Shown here one piece after another: positions 18,028-26,389 of a DNA stretch of 64,000 nucleotides (position 1 is its first letter; every line of letters starts with the position of its first letter). The position numbers were made by a program, and so were the translations under genes. Under the pieces are notes generated by a model that was not told where the DNA came from, ran no database searches, and saw only the letters and a list, made by a program, of their open reading frames with translations. The stretch covers positions 1 through 64,000 of the forward strand of contig JAFWGQ010000014.1 in assembly GCA_017512365.1 (NCBI GenBank). Reading direction: 5' to 3'. This DNA is from Mogibacterium sp. (GTDB lineage: Bacteria > Bacillota > Clostridia > Peptostreptococcales > Anaerovoracaceae).

Positions 18028-18050
18028 GCCGGCATGACGGGCATGCCGGC
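18028..18050. repeat. Short perfect inverted repeat
   Basis: GCCGGCATG and CATGCCGGC (9-bp arms) flank a 5-nt loop directly after the hydCBA terminator. There is no T tail, so it is not itself a terminator. Confidence 0.6.
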
Positions 18051-18134
18051 GTGCTGCTGATCCTGTGAAGCGGAGTTAAGCCTATGCGCAGGCCCGGTTT
18101 TATGGTAAACTACTACACGTCAGTATGCGCATTG

Positions 18135-18166
18135 CGCTATATGTAAAGTATTCTTTACATATAGCG
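18135..18166. promoter_or_regulatory. 32-bp inverted repeat, extended copy 3 of the palindrome
   Basis: Arms CGCTATATGTAAAG and CTTTACATATAGCG (14 bp, perfect) flank TATT; the shared core ATGTAAAG-N4-CTTTACAT is 18141-18160. Its right arm supplies the TTTACA used as a possible -35, so a bound protein would block the promoter of the M18 gene 37 nt downstream. Confidence 0.7.
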
Positions 18167-18181
18167 GTCATCTGATATGGT
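18154..18181 (+). promoter_or_regulatory. Possible promoter of the M18 aminopeptidase gene
   Basis: TTTACA (18154-18159), a 16-bp spacer and TATGGT (18176-18181). The -35 lies inside the palindrome. Confidence 0.4.
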
Positions 18182-18202
18182 AATTCATTGACGGAGGTAA
18201 AA

Positions 18203-19582
18203 ATGATTCACGATAACGCATGGAACACTTACGGGTCTGAAGATCTGGATGCGCTCGAAAGATTCAGCGCAGATTACATAGATTTCATCAGCGAGGGCAA
18301 GACTGAGCGCGAATGTGCAGAGCTGCTCGTAGAGATGGCAAAAAAGAACGGATACAAAGATCTTGCCGATGTCATAGAAAAGGGTGAAAAGCTCAGTAAG
18401 GGCGACAAGGTGTACGCCGTTAACATGGGCAAAGCTGTCGTGATGTTCAACATCGGCGAGGACATCGTAAACAGGGGCATGAATATAATCGGCTCTCATA
18501 TAGATTCTCCGAGGCTCGACATCAAGCAGAAGCCTCTTTATGAATCAGATGAGTACGCATATCTGGATACTCATTACTACGGCGGTATCAAAAAATATCT
18601 GTACGTGGTCACGCCCCTTGCTCTCCATGGAGTGGTGGTCAGACCGGACGGCAAAAAGATCACGATCAATATAGGAGAGAAGGACGGAGATCCTGTGTTC
18701 TTCATCAGCGACCTCCTTATCCATCTGTCGAATGACCTTATGGAAAAGCCTGCTGCGAAAGTCGTGGAGGGCGAGAAGCTCGACATAATGATCGGATCGA
18801 AGCCTCTGAAGGGCGAAGAGAAGGATGCCGTAAAAGCAGCCGTACTCAAGCTTCTGAAGGATCAGTACGGGATAGAAGAGGATGACTTCCTCTCGGCCGA
18901 GATCGAGGCTGTGCCTGCCGGCAGAGCCAGAGAGGCTGGCATTGACCGCTCCATGATACTGGGATACGGACATGACGACAGATGCTGCGCTTATCCGTCG
19001 TTCATGGCCATGATGGATGTGAAGGATGCAAAGACCACGACCTGCGGCATATTCGTTGACAAGGAAGAGATCGGCAGCCTCGGAGCTACCGGCATGAGAT
19101 CGTACTTTTTCGAGAATATGGTAAGAGAAGTGCTCGACAGGATGGGCATCAGCAAAGAGACGGAACTGAAGAGATGTCTCAGAAACAGTCGTATGCTGAG
19201 CGCTGATGTGAATTCCGCCTATGATCCGCTGTATGCGGACAAATTCGAGAAGAAGAACGCGTCGGTATTCGGACACGGACTTACTTTCTGCAAGTTCACG
19301 GGTGCGAGAGGGAAGTCGGGCTCCAACGATGCGAACGCCGAATTCATGGCCTCGCTCAGATATATGATGGATAAGCACGGCGTCACATACCAGACCGCTG
19401 AGCTGGGCAAGGTGGATGCAGGCGGCGGCGGCACGATAGCTTACATACTGGCGCTGTACGGCATGGAAGTCATCGACTGCGGCATACCTGTGCTTTCGAT
19501 GCACGCTCCGTGGGAGGCGATAAGCAAGGCGGACCTTTACGAATCCTACAAAGGCTATAAGGCCTTCCTGACAGAAGGATAA
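18203..19582 (+). CDS. M18-family zinc aminopeptidase (aspartyl aminopeptidase type)
   Basis: 459 aa cytoplasmic peptidase that removes N-terminal residues, often acidic ones, from peptides. Metal-ligand motifs are visible in order: IGSHIDSPRLDIK, DKEEIGSLGATGM (Glu pair), GYGHDDRCCAYPS, and SMHAPWE near the C-terminus. The true start is the ATG at 18203, preceded by GGAGG; a TTG at 18188 opens the same frame but overlaps that SD. It lies under the 32-bp inverted repeat and is followed after 2 nt by a small membrane protein gene. Confidence 0.9.
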   Translation: MIHDNAWNTYGSEDLDALERFSADYIDFISEGKTERECAELLVEMAKKNGYKDLADVIEKGEKLSKGDKVYAVNMGKAVVMFNIGEDIVNRGMNIIGSHIDSPRLDIKQKPLYESDEYAYLDTHYYGGIKKYLYVVTPLALHGVVVRPDGKKITINIGEKDGDPVFFISDLLIHLSNDLMEKPAAKVVEGEKLDIMIGSKPLKGEEKDAVKAAVLKLLKDQYGIEEDDFLSAEIEAVPAGRAREAGIDRSMILGYGHDDRCCAYPSFMAMMDVKDAKTTTCGIFVDKEEIGSLGATGMRSYFFENMVREVLDRMGISKETELKRCLRNSRMLSADVNSAYDPLYADKFEKKNASVFGHGLTFCKFTGARGKSGSNDANAEFMASLRYMMDKHGVTYQTAELGKVDAGGGGTIAYILALYGMEVIDCGIPVLSMHAPWEAISKADLYESYKGYKAFLTEG

Positions 19583-19584
19583 TA

Positions 19585-20043
19585 ATGATAAAAGAAGCAC
19601 TGATCACATTTTTCATGGCTATGGTGCCGGTGATCGAGCTCAGGGGAGCGATACCGTACGGTGTCATCGCCGGGCTCAGCGTTCCGGCGGCGTTCATCAT
19701 AGCGGTCATAGGCAATCTCGTTCCCATACCTGTGCTCGTCGTTTTCACGCGCAAGGTGTTTGAATGGCTGCGTACGAAGAGCGGGGGGCTCGACAGATTC
19801 GTAAGCAGGCTCGAGGCCAAGGCCGAAAAAAACAAGGAAGTCGTAGAAAGATATGAGTTCTGGGGACTTGTCGTGCTGGTAGCGATCCCGCTTCCGGGCA
19901 CCGGTGCCTGGACGGGAGCTCTTGTGGCGGCGATGATGGACATGAGGCTGAAGAGGGCGATGCCTGCCATAATACTCGGCGTGATAATAGCCGGCATCAT
20001 AGTCACTACAGTTACTTACGGTGCGGGGGCGCTGCTGGGCTGA
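19585..20043 (+). CDS. Small membrane exporter-like protein (COG2426, 'small multidrug export')
   Basis: 152 aa with four or so hydrophobic helices. The N-terminal AMVPVIELRGAIPYG and the IPLPGTGAWTGALVA segment are typical of the Sm_multidrug_ex family. Substrate and direction of transport are not known for the family. It starts 2 nt after the aminopeptidase stop, so it is translationally linked to it. Confidence 0.8.
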   Translation: MIKEALITFFMAMVPVIELRGAIPYGVIAGLSVPAAFIIAVIGNLVPIPVLVVFTRKVFEWLRTKSGGLDRFVSRLEAKAEKNKEVVERYEFWGLVVLVAIPLPGTGAWTGALVAAMMDMRLKRAMPAIILGVIIAGIIVTTVTYGAGALLG

Positions 20044-20080
20044 CCGTCCGGAGGACCGTAAAGCATGGGGGGTATGAGTA

Positions 20081-23059
20081 ATGGGCAGATATGAATATTC
20101 TGATATCGAACGAAAGACGCTTGAAAGATCGAGGATGCCGTTCGCCATCTACCAGTTCGTCGACAGGAGAGTAGCGACGCTCATCCTTTCCGACGGCTTC
20201 TGCGAGCTTTTCGGTTACAGCGACCGTGCAAAGGCATATCATGACATGGATAACGACATGTATGTCGATACCCATCCGGACGATGCTTCGAGGATAGCCG
20301 AAGAAGCGCTGCGCTTTGCCACTGAAGGCGGCTCTTATGATGTGATATACCGCTCCAGGATACCGGGCACAAAGGATTACAGAATGATCCATGCAATGGG
20401 CGAGCATTTCAGAGCGGCTACAGGCGAGAGGCTGGCGGCCGTCTGGTATACGGATGAGGGCAGATACAATACAGGAGATACTTCGGGAGGTACTTTGCTC
20501 AAACGGGATCTGAGCGAAGCGCTGCACGAACAGAGCCTGCTGAAGGCGAGCAATTACGATTATCTCACGGGTCTGCCGAGCATGACTTATTTCTTTGAAC
20601 TGGCTGAATCAGCCAGACATGTACTTCTGGATGCCGGCGATGAGCCGATGATGATGTTCATGGACCTGAGCGGCATGAAGTACTATAACAGCAGGTACGG
20701 ATACAGCAAGGGGGATGAACTTCTGATATCTTTTGCGCGTCTGCTCGCGAAGTATTTCGGCAATGAGAGATGCTGCCGCGTGGGAGAAGATCACTTCGCC
20801 GCTGTAACAGGCAGAAGCGGCATAAAGGAAAAACTGGACAGCCTTTTCAGCGAATGGAAGGAAATGTACAAAAGCGACGCTCTCGCCATACGCGTCGGCA
20901 TATACCGGGAGAGCGTGGAAAGCGTGGATGTGAGCAGCGCATGCGACAGAGCAAAGTACGCCTGCGACTCGATGAGAAACGTCTATGAGTCAAGCGTAAG
21001 CTGGTTCGATGAGAAGATGCTCTATGAAGCGCGCGGCAAGCAGTACATCATAGAGAACCTTGACAGAGCCATCGAAGAGAAGTGGCTCACTGTGTATTAT
21101 CAGGCGATAGTAAGATCAACGAGCGGAAAGGTCTGCGATGAAGAGGCTCTGGCCCGCTGGATCGATCCTGAAAGAGGCATGATGTCTCCGGGATTCTTCG
21201 TGCCTGTCCTTGAGGAGGCAGGTCTGATATACAAGCTCGATCTCTTCGTGGTCGAACAGGTCCTCGAAAAGATAAAGAAAATGAAGGAATACGGTCTGCC
21301 TATAGCTGTACCTATATCCGTCAACCTTTCGAGGAAGGACTTCGAGTCATGCGATATCATCGATGAGATATGCAAGCGGGTCGATGCATCGGGGTATGGA
21401 CGCGACGCTATCAGCATCGAGATAACGGAAAGCACTGTGGCGCGCGACATCGACTTCATGAAGGCGCAGGTGGAGCGGTTCAGGGAACTCGGATTCAAGG
21501 TATGGATGGATGATTTCGGAAGCGGCTATTCATCGCTCGATGTGCTCCAGACCATAAAGTTCGATCTTATCAAGTTCGACATGCACTTCATGCAGCAGTT
21601 CGACAGCGGCAATGAATCCAGGATAATACTGACCGAGCTGATGAAGATGGCCGGCTCGCTCGGCGTCGAGACGATATGCGAGGGAGTGGAGAGAGAGGAT
21701 CAGGTGCACTTCCTGAGGGAGATAGGCTGCTCGAAGATACAGGGCTATTATTATGAGAAGCCTTTGTCGCTGGAGGCTCTTCTGGAGAAGTTCGACAGGG
21801 GGCTCGAGATAGGCTTCGAGAACCCGGAGGAGAAAGCGTATTATGAAGCGATCGGCCGCATAAATCTCTACGATCTCTCTATGATCGCCGGCAGGGATGA
21901 CAGCAGTCTGAAGAACTATTTCGACACCCTCCCTATGGCCATAATCGAGGTGAACGGAGAGGAGGCCCGCTTCCTGAGAAGCAATCAGGCCTATCGCGAG
22001 TTCGTTGAGAATGCCTTCGGATACGATCTTCCGAGAAATGTCACTGAGTTCAGCAAAACGCCGCAGGGCATAGGGCCGTGGTTCCTTGAAAGGGTCAGGG
22101 AGTGCTCTGAGACGGGGAACAGCGTGATCGTGGATGAGAGAATGAAGGACGGCACCACTCTGCATTCGTTTGTCAGGAGCATAGATACCAATCCTCTTAC
22201 CGGATCTACGGCTGTCGCAGTGGCCGTGCTTGCATTGACTGAGGACGGAGAGGGCGTCACATACGCGAACATAGCCAGGGCCATGGCTGCAGATTACTAC
22301 AACCTGTTCTATGTGGATCTCGATACAGAAGAGTTCATCGAATACAGATCGCCTGCCGGTGAAGAGACCATTGCGGTCGAGAGACACGACAGCGACTTCT
22401 TCAACAAGGCAAGAAAAGACGCTGCAGATCATATGCATGCAGAGGATCTGGTGAGCTTCCTCAGATCTTTTACCAAGGAAAACATCATCAGAACTCTTGA
22501 CGAACAGAAGTCATATACTCTCAGCTACCGCCTTCTGGTGAACGACAGACCTGTCTTCATGAACATGAAGGCAACGCGCATGCAGGACGACGACAGCAAG
22601 ATAATCATCGGCGTCAGCAATATAAACCTGCAGATGAACCAGCGCAGGGCGATAGAGAAGCTCATGCAGGAGCAGGCAATGTACAACAGGCTGAAGGCTC
22701 TGCTCGGCGACATCATGGTGATGTATACCATAGATCCGGAGACGGATGCTTTCATCGAATCCAGCGTGGACAGCCGATTCGAAGGCCTCGGCGTAGCCAA
22801 AGCCGGAGACAACTTCTTTCAGGCCAAGGACATGAACGCCGACAAGCTGATACATCCTGATGACAGGATGCGTTTCAAACTCCTGCTGGAAAAGGAGATA
22901 CTGCTGAAAAGGCTTGAGAAAAAGGGCGTGTTCACAATGAAGTACCGCATGCTCATAGACGGCGAAAGTGTTACAGTAAGGCTCAGGGCCGCCATGGTGA
23001 AGGAATCCGGAGAAAATAAATTAATAATAGCGGTAAATCACCTGCATGAAGACGAATAA
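20081..23059 (+). CDS. Multi-PAS, degenerate GGDEF - EAL c-di-GMP phosphodiesterase
   Basis: 992 aa, no membrane helix. An N-terminal PAS-like region (about 10-140) is followed by a GGDEF domain (about 160-325) in which RLGGDEF reads RVGEDHF near residue 232, so cyclase activity is unlikely. The EAL domain (about 335-585) keeps EALARW (near 354) and DDFGSGYSSLD (near 476) and should hydrolyse c-di-GMP. Residues about 590-992 hold further PAS-like segments (LPMAIIEVNGEEARFLRSNQAY; two copies of a FTxKYRML..IDGESV / TLSYRLLVNDRPVFMNMKATRM pattern). A terminator follows. With the HD-GYP protein this is the second c-di-GMP enzyme in the window; no intact cyclase is present here. Confidence 0.88.
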   Translation: MGRYEYSDIERKTLERSRMPFAIYQFVDRRVATLILSDGFCELFGYSDRAKAYHDMDNDMYVDTHPDDASRIAEEALRFATEGGSYDVIYRSRIPGTKDYRMIHAMGEHFRAATGERLAAVWYTDEGRYNTGDTSGGTLLKRDLSEALHEQSLLKASNYDYLTGLPSMTYFFELAESARHVLLDAGDEPMMMFMDLSGMKYYNSRYGYSKGDELLISFARLLAKYFGNERCCRVGEDHFAAVTGRSGIKEKLDSLFSEWKEMYKSDALAIRVGIYRESVESVDVSSACDRAKYACDSMRNVYESSVSWFDEKMLYEARGKQYIIENLDRAIEEKWLTVYYQAIVRSTSGKVCDEEALARWIDPERGMMSPGFFVPVLEEAGLIYKLDLFVVEQVLEKIKKMKEYGLPIAVPISVNLSRKDFESCDIIDEICKRVDASGYGRDAISIEITESTVARDIDFMKAQVERFRELGFKVWMDDFGSGYSSLDVLQTIKFDLIKFDMHFMQQFDSGNESRIILTELMKMAGSLGVETICEGVEREDQVHFLREIGCSKIQGYYYEKPLSLEALLEKFDRGLEIGFENPEEKAYYEAIGRINLYDLSMIAGRDDSSLKNYFDTLPMAIIEVNGEEARFLRSNQAYREFVENAFGYDLPRNVTEFSKTPQGIGPWFLERVRECSETGNSVIVDERMKDGTTLHSFVRSIDTNPLTGSTAVAVAVLALTEDGEGVTYANIARAMAADYYNLFYVDLDTEEFIEYRSPAGEETIAVERHDSDFFNKARKDAADHMHAEDLVSFLRSFTKENIIRTLDEQKSYTLSYRLLVNDRPVFMNMKATRMQDDDSKIIIGVSNINLQMNQRRAIEKLMQEQAMYNRLKALLGDIMVMYTIDPETDAFIESSVDSRFEGLGVAKAGDNFFQAKDMNADKLIHPDDRMRFKLLLEKEILLKRLEKKGVFTMKYRMLIDGESVTVRLRAAMVKESGENKLIIAVNHLHEDE

Positions 23060-23068
23060 GGATAAAAA

Positions 23069-23111
23069 ACGCCTGAGAACTGATAAAAGCTCTCAGGCGT
23101 GGTTCTTTTTT
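23069..23111. terminator. Bidirectional terminator between the GGDEF-EAL gene and proC
   Basis: A 10-bp perfect stem (ACGCCTGAGA / TCTCAGGCGT) is followed by TTCTTTTTTT on the + strand and by TTTTTT on the - strand, so it serves both convergent genes. Confidence 0.9.
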
Positions 23112-23120
23112 TGAGACGGA

Positions 23121-23918
23121 TCACTTCTTTCCGAGCTCTGCGGCGCGGTCAACGGAATTGACTACCGTGTCGATGAACGCGCCTCTGACTCCGTGCTCCT
23201 CGAGGGTCTTCATTCCCACTATGGTGTTGCCGCCGGGCGAGCAGACCTGATCCTTGAGGAAGCCCGGGTGCTCTCCGGTCTCGAGCACCATCTTAGCCGC
23301 GCCCATGACCGTCTGGGCGGCCAGTCTCTGCGCAGTCTTTCTAGGAAGGCCCTTTACGACTCCGCCGTCAGCGAGTGCCTCGATAACGAGATAGATATAC
23401 GCCGGGCCGGCGCCGGAAAGTCCGCATGCTGCGTCTATAAGGTTCTCAGGCATCCATTCCACTATGCCGATCGATTCGAAAAGCTTCCGGGCGAATTCCT
23501 TTTCTTCAGGCTTAAGATCGGTGTCCGAGTCCAGTGCGAAGGCACCCATGCCTACAAGAGCAGGGGTGTTGGGCATGAGCCTCAGCAGTCTGAAGCTGCC
23601 GCCGGTCATCTCGCGGATGCTGTCCGTTGTGAGACCGGCCATGATGGAGATCATCGCCTTGCCGTCGAGAGTGTCGCCGAGTTCTGCGAGGGCGGCAGCC
23701 GCGTACTGAGGCTTGACCGCAGACAGGAGAATGTCGACAGCCTCGCCGAGCTCCCTGTTGCTGCCGGCGATATTGCATCCCATGGCCTTATATTTGTTCT
23801 TTATCTCATCCGATACGTCAAATACATATACATCTTCAGGCTTTACCACGCCTTTTGCGACAGCGCCGGAGAGTATGGCTCCGCCCATGGCGCCCGCGCC
23901 GAGAAATCCGAGTTTCAT
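23121..23918 (-). CDS. proC: Pyrroline-5-carboxylate reductase
   Basis: 265 aa. It reduces P5C to L-proline with NAD(P)H. The Rossmann start GFLGAGAMGGAILSG, RLMPNTPALVGMGA, the substrate/dimer helix GLSGAGPAYIYLVIEALADGGV and the closing PGGNTIVGMKTLEEHGVRGA are all family marks (PGGNT where PGGTT is usual). GGAGG lies before the second ATG of the frame, so the start is 23918 rather than 23930. Besides proline synthesis it would complete hydroxyproline reduction started by HypD in this window. Confidence 0.95.
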   Translation of the reverse strand: MKLGFLGAGAMGGAILSGAVAKGVVKPEDVYVFDVSDEIKNKYKAMGCNIAGSNRELGEAVDILLSAVKPQYAAAALAELGDTLDGKAMISIMAGLTTDSIREMTGGSFRLLRLMPNTPALVGMGAFALDSDTDLKPEEKEFARKLFESIGIVEWMPENLIDAACGLSGAGPAYIYLVIEALADGGVVKGLPRKTAQRLAAQTVMGAAKMVLETGEHPGFLKDQVCSPGGNTIVGMKTLEEHGVRGAFIDTVVNSVDRAAELGKK

Positions 23919-24028
23919 ATCTGCCTCCATTGTTCATTGTGAGAGTATTGTTTACCAGATAATTGTAGCACTATGCGGGCGGGGATGGAACGCTCATGCT
24001 GATAAATAAAAAACTATGCTGCGGAATG

Positions 24029-24057
24029 TTTACAAACAGTTGTTCGGATGATATACT
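24029..24057 (+). promoter_or_regulatory. Promoter of the radical SAM - lexA operon
   Basis: TTTACA (24029-24034), a 17-bp spacer and TATACT (24052-24057). The spacer contains the LexA-like box at 24033-24046. Confidence 0.8.
24033..24046. promoter_or_regulatory. LexA (SOS) box
   Basis: On the - strand it reads CGAAC-AACT-GTTTG, one mismatch from the Gram-positive LexA box CGAAC-N4-GTTCG. It lies between the -35 and -10 elements of the operon that contains lexA, the position expected for autorepression. Confidence 0.7.
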
Positions 24058-24135
24058 TTGCACGATAAAACACACTCAATGATCATACTTTGAACAGCCG
24101 GCAGGGCACAGGGTCCTGCTGACAGGGATGCGATA

Positions 24136-24966
24136 ATGAAACAGGATTTTCCTAAGATCGGTCCTACGGTAACGATGTTCGTTCCGTATGACTGCAACAA
24201 TGCGTGCCCGTTCTGTGTCAACAAACAGGAATACAGGGACACATCGGGATTCGACATCGAGAGATGCTACAGATCGCTGGATCTGATGAACAGGATATTC
24301 CCGCACAACGATATCGTGCTGACGGGAGGAGAGCCTCTCGCCGAGCTCGACGCTCTGCAGGACATACTCGACCATATAGAAGAGGGACACCACATATATA
24401 TCAATACGACCCTTCCTGTGGGCGAGGGCAGGACTATAGAAGACGTTGCGGCCGTGCTCAATAAATACGCTGACCGTATCAGCTGCATCAATGTTTCCAG
24501 ACATCTGAAGCATTATGTAAAGGAGTGCCCTGATGAGATCTTCGATCTGCTGAAGATCAGGACGAGGATCAACTGCGTGGTATTCGAGGATGCCAAGGAT
24601 CCGGCCACCAGGGAAAAGCTCCTTAAATTCCTCGACAGGTTCAAAGGACATGAGATACAGCTCAGAGCCAATTATTCTTTCCTGACCCTGGAGAACGTAT
24701 TCGACAAGGACAATGACAACCTGTTCAGGCTGATATCCGAGATATGCGAATATAAGTATCCTCTCGAAAAGGAAAGATTCAGGACGGGCTTCGTGTTCGA
24801 GCGTGACGGCAGCAGGATCACATATCACAAGACGCTTCCGTTCGCAAAGGTCGACGGGATAGTCGGAGACATCATCATCAGGCAGACCGGCCGCATATAT
24901 GACGACTGGAACGAATACGGACACGAGCTCAACATCAACGATCTGACGGATCACAAATACAAGTGA
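24136..24966 (+). CDS. Radical SAM protein of unknown function, co-transcribed with lexA
   Basis: 276 aa. The cluster motif CNNACPFC (Cys-X3-Cys-X2-Cys) follows TMFVPYD near the N-terminus, and DIVLTGGEPLAELDALQDIL is the usual GGEP SAM-binding strand. No C-terminal SPASM or Twitch cysteine cluster is present; the C-terminal half (INCVVFEDAKD to the end) gives no hint of substrate. The closest style is MoaA/NirJ-type folds, not spore photoproduct lyase. It is the first gene after a LexA-box promoter and lexA follows 12 nt later, so it is probably part of the SOS response. A role in DNA damage is inference from position only. Confidence 0.75.
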   Translation: MKQDFPKIGPTVTMFVPYDCNNACPFCVNKQEYRDTSGFDIERCYRSLDLMNRIFPHNDIVLTGGEPLAELDALQDILDHIEEGHHIYINTTLPVGEGRTIEDVAAVLNKYADRISCINVSRHLKHYVKECPDEIFDLLKIRTRINCVVFEDAKDPATREKLLKFLDRFKGHEIQLRANYSFLTLENVFDKDNDNLFRLISEICEYKYPLEKERFRTGFVFERDGSRITYHKTLPFAKVDGIVGDIIIRQTGRIYDDWNEYGHELNINDLTDHKYK

Positions 24967-24978
24967 GGGAGATGAATC

Positions 24979-25611
24979 ATGAAGAAAAGCGAACTGCGGC
25001 AGAACGAGATCCTGGAATTCATGAAAAAGACGATAGCCAGCAAGGGTTATTCGCCGACGGTAAGAGAGATATGCGCCGCTCTGGACATAAAGTCCACATC
25101 GACTGTACACAGCGATATCAAGGTGCTTGAGGAAAAGGGCCTCGTAAAAAAGGACCCCGCAAAACCACGCACGGTGCTCCCCGTCGAGAACGAATTCATC
25201 AGGGCTGCGCAGACGTCCTTCGATACAGTGTCTCTGCCTGTAGTAGGCAGAGTAGCTGCCGGAGAACCGATCTTCGCCGAGCAGAACATCGTGGATGAGA
25301 TGCCGATACCTTCGAGGTTCGTGGGCAGCGGCAATAACTTCATCCTCACTGTCAGCGGCGACAGCATGGTCAATGTCGGCATCAACGACGGCGACTATCT
25401 GATCGTGCAGGAGAGCAGGGAAGCCTCCAACGGCGAGATCGTGGTCGCTCTTGTAAACGACGGGATGGAATCCGGCGCCACGGTCAAGAGATTCTATAAG
25501 GAAGACGGACACGTCAGGCTCCAGCCTGAGAACGACTACATGGATCCTATCATCGCCGAGGACGTCACAGTGGTAGGCAAGGTAAAGGGCGTGTTCAGAT
25601 ACCTGAATTAA
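24979..25611 (+). CDS. lexA: LexA repressor (SOS regulator, self-cleaving)
   Basis: 210 aa. An N-terminal winged helix (SPTVREICAALDIKSTSTVHSDIKVLEEKGLV) is followed by the S24 peptidase domain: cleavage site Ala94-Gly95 in GRVAAGEPI, nucleophile Ser129 in SGDSMV and general base Lys170 in TVKRFY. It represses SOS genes until RecA-stimulated autocleavage. GGGAGATG precedes the ATG. The operon promoter carries a matching box, which supports autoregulation. Confidence 0.96.
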   Translation: MKKSELRQNEILEFMKKTIASKGYSPTVREICAALDIKSTSTVHSDIKVLEEKGLVKKDPAKPRTVLPVENEFIRAAQTSFDTVSLPVVGRVAAGEPIFAEQNIVDEMPIPSRFVGSGNNFILTVSGDSMVNVGINDGDYLIVQESREASNGEIVVALVNDGMESGATVKRFYKEDGHVRLQPENDYMDPIIAEDVTVVGKVKGVFRYLN

Positions 25612-25617
25612 TATGCT

Positions 25618-25643
25618 GAAAACAGCCTTCCAAGGGCTGTTTC
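25618..25643 (+). terminator. Weak terminator hairpin after lexA
   Basis: GAAAACAGCC and GGCTGTTTC pair over about 8 bp, followed by only a short T run. It starts a few bases after the lexA stop. Confidence 0.5.
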
Positions 25644-25679
25644 ATCCCATCGTGCGACCAATTTTTGCACGGTGTTACG

Positions 25680-25716
25680 GACGGGCATTTGAGTTCTCCT
25701 CATCAGCCCGTCTTTA
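25680..25716 (+). terminator. Terminator between lexA and the Mrp operon
   Basis: GACGGGC pairs with GCCCGTC, with an inner TGAG/CTCA stem, followed by TTTATATT. Confidence 0.65.
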
Positions 25717-25718
25717 TA

Positions 25719-25746
25719 TTGTGCGGGATTTAATGTATACTATACA
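25719..25746 (+). promoter_or_regulatory. Promoter of the Mrp-like operon
   Basis: TTGTGC (25719-25724), a 16-bp spacer and TATACA (25741-25746). A second overlapping TATACT begins at 25735. Confidence 0.55.
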
Positions 25747-25777
25747 GGTAGTTTCAAGAGAATGAGAGGAAACTCTT

Positions 25778-26389
25778 CTGAGGAAAAGCAGATTTTTCAA
25801 CACCATAGAACTGGCCGCAGTGCTGTTTGCACTGTGGTTTGTTATGTCTCAGAAAACAGAATATAAATTTCTGGCTATCGGAGGCGCCGCGAGCATCATC
25901 ATCGCCGTGATGTGCATGAGGACCCTCAGCATGAAGGGCGCAAAGACCGATGCCGTCTACTATTACACCGAAACGACATTCTTCAGGATGCTGGTTTACC
26001 TTTGCTGGCTTATTGTCCAGATCATCAGATCCGCTCTTTATGTATCGATGATATCGCTTTCGAACAGATCGAAGGTCGATCCGTCGGTCGTATGGTTCAA
26101 GGCGGACTATGATTCACCGTTCGCCAGGGCTCTTCTGGCCAATTCCATCACGCTCACTCCGGGAACGATAACGATAGACATCACCGATGAGGGCTATTAT
26201 TCCGTACACGCTCTTACTCAGGAGCTTAAGGAAGGCCTTCTCGACGGCAGCATGCAGAAAAAAGTCGCCTGGGCATACAGGGAGGAGATAGACTTCAGAC
26301 CGCTCGACGAAAAGGAGATCGCCGGTATCGATGTCATAGAGCACGAGACCGCGCCGAGGACATTCAGGGGCAGGAGGAAAAAGAAATGA
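25778..26389 (+). CDS. mrpE: Mrp/Mnh antiporter subunit E
   Basis: 203 aa from the start chosen here. The sequence is typical of MnhE: two N-terminal helices, then SALYVSMISLSNRSKVDPSVVWF, LLANSITLTPGTITIDI and a cytoplasmic tail. No ATG, GTG or TTG lies early in the frame; the first GTG (25820) would cut TM1 in half and has no SD. A GAGAGGA lies 7 nt before a CTG at 25778, giving RKSRFFNTIELAAVLFALWF as a complete first helix, so I place the start at this CTG. The conventional alternative is 25820 (189 aa). First gene of the operon; it overlaps mrpF by 4 nt. Confidence 0.82.
   Translation: MRKSRFFNTIELAAVLFALWFVMSQKTEYKFLAIGGAASIIIAVMCMRTLSMKGAKTDAVYYYTETTFFRMLVYLCWLIVQIIRSALYVSMISLSNRSKVDPSVVWFKADYDSPFARALLANSITLTPGTITIDITDEGYYSVHALTQELKEGLLDGSMQKKVAWAYREEIDFRPLDEKEIAGIDVIEHETAPRTFRGRRKKK

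Noticed and set aside
18141-18160. TyrR box
   Set aside because: The TGTAAA-N6-TTTACA pattern fits, but TyrR is known from gamma-proteobacteria and the nearby genes are not aromatic amino acid genes; kept only as an unnamed palindrome.
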